DNA of 35,541 nt from Gemmatimonadota bacterium (GTDB lineage Bacteria > Gemmatimonadota > Gemmatimonadetes > Longimicrobiales > Gaopeijiaceae): the NCBI GenBank assembly GCA_022823365.1, contig JAJDXG010000015.1, forward strand, positions 1 to 35,541, written 5' to 3'. The position numbers and the translations under genes are program-made. Each line of letters opens with the position of its first letter. Within the stretch, counting starts at the first letter, position 1. Of this stretch, positions 33,589 through 35,541 are shown piece by piece. The notes under the pieces are model-generated. The model was given only the letters and a program-made list of their open reading frames with translations. It made no database searches and was not told the DNA's origin.

Positions 33589-35541
33589 ATGCTGAGGTTC
33601 GCGGAGGAAATCCTCGTTCTCGTCCTGGACGAGGAGCGGGGGGATCTGGCCCCCAACCTGCCCGCGCGCTCACTCGACCTGGCGCTCGCCGGGGCAGTGC
33701 TGATGGATCTCGCGCTCGAGGACCGCATCGATACGGATCTCGAGCACCTGATGCTTGTGGACCCCACGCCGTTCGGCGACGACATCGTCGATCCGACGCT
33801 GGCCGAGATCGCAGAGGACGGTCAATCGCGCAACACGGCCTATTGGCTCAGGCGGATCGCCGGGCGGGGGGACCGGATCCGACGCGCCGCGCTCGCCCGC
33901 CTGATCGAGCGCGGCATTCTGAGATCCGAGGCGCACGGGCTCCTGTCCCTTGTCCCGTCGGTGTCGCGGTCGAGGCGCTATCCCACCGTTGACGGGCAGT
34001 CGGTCGAAGAAGCCAGGCTGCGGATCATGCGCGTGCTGTTCAGCGACGACATCCCGGATCCGCGGGACATCGCGATGATCGCGCTCGCCAGCGCATGCGG
34101 TGTATTCCGCACCATTCTGACATCGGAGGAGCGGGCTCAGGTCCGGGATCGCATCGATCTGCTGAAGAACCTGGACCTGATCGGCCGGACGATGAGCCTT
34201 GCGATCGAAGGGCTCGAGGCGGCCGACGATCCGCCTCCGAAGCCCCGGCGCCCGAAGGAGATCCCGGTGGTGCCGGGCCTTCCGCTGCTGGGCAACGGCC
34301 TGGCCATGCGGAAGGGACTCGTGGCCTTCCTCGCCCGGCAGTACCGTGAGCTGGGCCCGATCTTCAGGATACGCGCTCCGGGGCGCCGGTTCGTATGCAT
34401 CGCGGGGCCGGAAGCGGCCAATTTCCTGACCTCGCACGGCAAGACCGTGTTCCGGTCGCTCGAGCCGATGGCGAGCTTCCACAACCAGATGGGTTCGTCG
34501 CGTTCGATCCTGACCATGGACGGGATCGATCACGTCACCACGCGGAAGGCCCAGGCCAGGGGATACGCGGTCGGGATCATGAGGGACCGGTCGCAAGAGG
34601 TCGTCGACATCACCCGCGCCGAGATCGGCAAGTGGCCGGTGGGGGAGCCCCTCGAGGCGTTGCCTGCGTTCCAGCACGTGATCGCGGAGCAGATGGGCCA
34701 CATGATGGCGGACTATTCGCCGGAGGGCTACACGCGCGATCTGTCCACCCTCCTCGGCGGACTGCTCCTCAGCGCCGCGACAGTGCCGCACGTCATGAGA
34801 CTTGCGCGATTCCGTCGTGCGCGCGAGCGGGCCCGCGAGCTGGCCCGGGCGGTCCTCGCACACAAGCGCAAGGTGGGTCCCCGCAGGACGACGCCTGACT
34901 TCCTCGACCGGATGCTCGAGCTGCGCGCCGCCGATCCCCAGCTTCTTCCCGAGACGAACCTGCCCCTGACGGTGCTCGCGCCCTACATGGTCGGCCTGGA
35001 CACCACGGCGAGCACCTGTTCGTTCATGATCTACAACGTGCTGAAGCGGCCGCAGATCATGGAGCGCATGACCGCCGAGGCGGACGTCCTGTTCGAGCGC
35101 GGCCGCGTGAGCGGCGAGGCGCTAAAGGGACTCGACCTCGCGCGCCGGGTCGCGATGGAGACCCTGCGGCTGCATCCGGTCTCGCCTGCCGTACTTCGGA
35201 CGACCGCCAACTCGTTCGAGTTCGCGGGCCACAGGGTGCGCGCGGGCACCCAGGTCATGATCGGCACGGCGGTCGGGCACACGCTCGAAGAGTACTTTCC
35301 CGACCCGGAGCGCTTCGACATCGACCGCTACACGCCGGCCCGCGGCGAACACCGGCAGCGCGGCGCCTACGCTCCCTTCGGCGCCGGCAACCACCGGTGT
35401 CTCGGCAGCGGATCTCCAGTGGTCAGAATCACGGCAGGGAATCGTCTAACTACATACAGGGCTGCACGATCTGCGTTTCCTGCCGTTGGACTGGACACTA
35501 CTGGACCGTGCCGCGAAAGCGGGAAAAACGGACCGGAATGG
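33589..35541 (+). CDS. GPP34 (GOLPH3-like) domain fused to cytochrome P450, 3' end broken
   Basis: An unbroken frame of 651 codons open to the window edge. Residues 1-209 are a GPP34 domain: FAEEILVLVLDEERG, SLDLALAGAVLMDLALEDRI, MLVDPTPFGDD, and a late DPRDIAMIALASACG helix. GPP34 in eukaryotes binds phosphoinositide at membranes; bacterial copies have no settled role. After a Pro/Lys linker, a P450 begins at about 226: substrate entry region, I helix GLDTT (469-473), ExxR E524-TL-R527, and the heme loop FGAGNHRCLG with C604. After GSG (35412) the expected FAE...L-helix is missing. GGAG seven bases before the ATG supports the start. The GPP34 part may anchor the P450 at a membrane or lipid. 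Substrate unknown. The catalytic core is present but the last roughly 40 residues are replaced. Confidence 0.85.
   Translation, partial: MLRFAEEILVLVLDEERGDLAPNLPARSLDLALAGAVLMDLALEDRIDTDLEHLMLVDPTPFGDDIVDPTLAEIAEDGQSRNTAYWLRRIAGRGDRIRRAALARLIERGILRSEAHGLLSLVPSVSRSRRYPTVDGQSVEEARLRIMRVLFSDDIPDPRDIAMIALASACGVFRTILTSEERAQVRDRIDLLKNLDLIGRTMSLAIEGLEAADDPPPKPRRPKEIPVVPGLPLLGNGLAMRKGLVAFLARQYRELGPIFRIRAPGRRFVCIAGPEAANFLTSHGKTVFRSLEPMASFHNQMGSSRSILTMDGIDHVTTRKAQARGYAVGIMRDRSQEVVDITRAEIGKWPVGEPLEALPAFQHVIAEQMGHMMADYSPEGYTRDLSTLLGGLLLSAATVPHVMRLARFRRARERARELARAVLAHKRKVGPRRTTPDFLDRMLELRAADPQLLPETNLPLTVLAPYMVGLDTTASTCSFMIYNVLKRPQIMERMTAEADVLFERGRVSGEALKGLDLARRVAMETLRLHPVSPAVLRTTANSFEFAGHRVRAGTQVMIGTAVGHTLEEYFPDPERFDIDRYTPARGEHRQRGAYAPFGAGNHRCLGSGSPVVRITAGNRLTTYRAARSAFPAVGLDTTGPCRESGKNGPEW
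35413..35541. mobile_element. Probable end of an inserted element at the contig edge
   Basis: At 35413 the P450 reading loses similarity and the sequence becomes less GC-rich and less codon-like. After a TAA in another frame, an open stretch near 35465 (HDLRFLPLDWTLLDRAAKAGK) looks like the start of a different protein. The simplest view is an insertion sequence or other repeat whose copies ended the assembly. No terminal repeat or transposase motif can be seen in 129 bases, so identity is open. Confidence 0.4.

Overview
High-GC (roughly two-thirds G+C) bacterial DNA with dense same-strand gene runs, good Shine-Dalgarno sites, and frequent GTG/TTG starts. Secreted lipoproteins with Ig-like, beta-propeller and leucine-rich-repeat domains, plus small soil/marine-type families (DUF6941, DUF1854, GcvT/DmdA-like), suggest a Gemmatimonadota-like or related environmental lineage. 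This is an inference from gene content; GyrA (16413..18920) would be the best marker to test it. The odd window length and a gene broken at the right edge suggest a contig end inside a repeated element.

Layout. 0.3-4.3 kb: a GcvT/DmdA-like folate enzyme (-), a PIN ribonuclease and an Ig-like/zinc-metallopeptidase lipoprotein (+). 4.4-8.7 kb: a DUF4143 ATPase (+), then DinB-like, TauD-like dioxygenase and Tat-exported glycosylasparaginase-type genes (-). 8.86-11.8 kb: a compact operon related to the phenylacetyl-CoA epoxidase: MIP18 protein, PaaA, the DUF59 half of PaaD, PaaB, PaaC and a separate PaaD zinc ribbon. PaaD is split in two, the PaaC-like subunit keeps di-iron ligands that textbook PaaC lacks, and no PaaE reductase or other paa gene is present, so the substrate is open. 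11.9-18.9 kb: lipoprotein, isoprenylcysteine-methyltransferase-type membrane protein, PLP decarboxylase, CPBP protease, DUF6941 protein and a GyrA/ParC with a degenerate GyrA box.

18.9-25.5 kb is an accessory island of visibly lower GC: a decayed ORF, a two-gene cassette (two-TM protein with a GAF-like domain plus an unknown 157-aa protein), a dead IS3-type transposase, a small orphan gene, and a complete McrBC restriction system with overlapping mcrB-mcrC. 25.6-30.2 kb: a beta-propeller lipoprotein (-) and a large LRR/metallopeptidase lipoprotein (+) whose reading frame is broken at a run of six G.

30.2-33.0 kb: a DUF1854 protein and its ABC exporter (-), bounded by two strong hairpins. 33.6 kb to the end: a single reading frame joining an N-terminal GPP34 (GOLPH3-like) domain to a cytochrome P450. 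It is interrupted just after the heme-binding motif by sequence that does not look like P450. This GPP34-P450 fusion, the remodelled Paa-type oxygenase operon and the GAF/unknown cassette beside McrBC are the most interesting items. No tRNA, rRNA or CRISPR array was seen.
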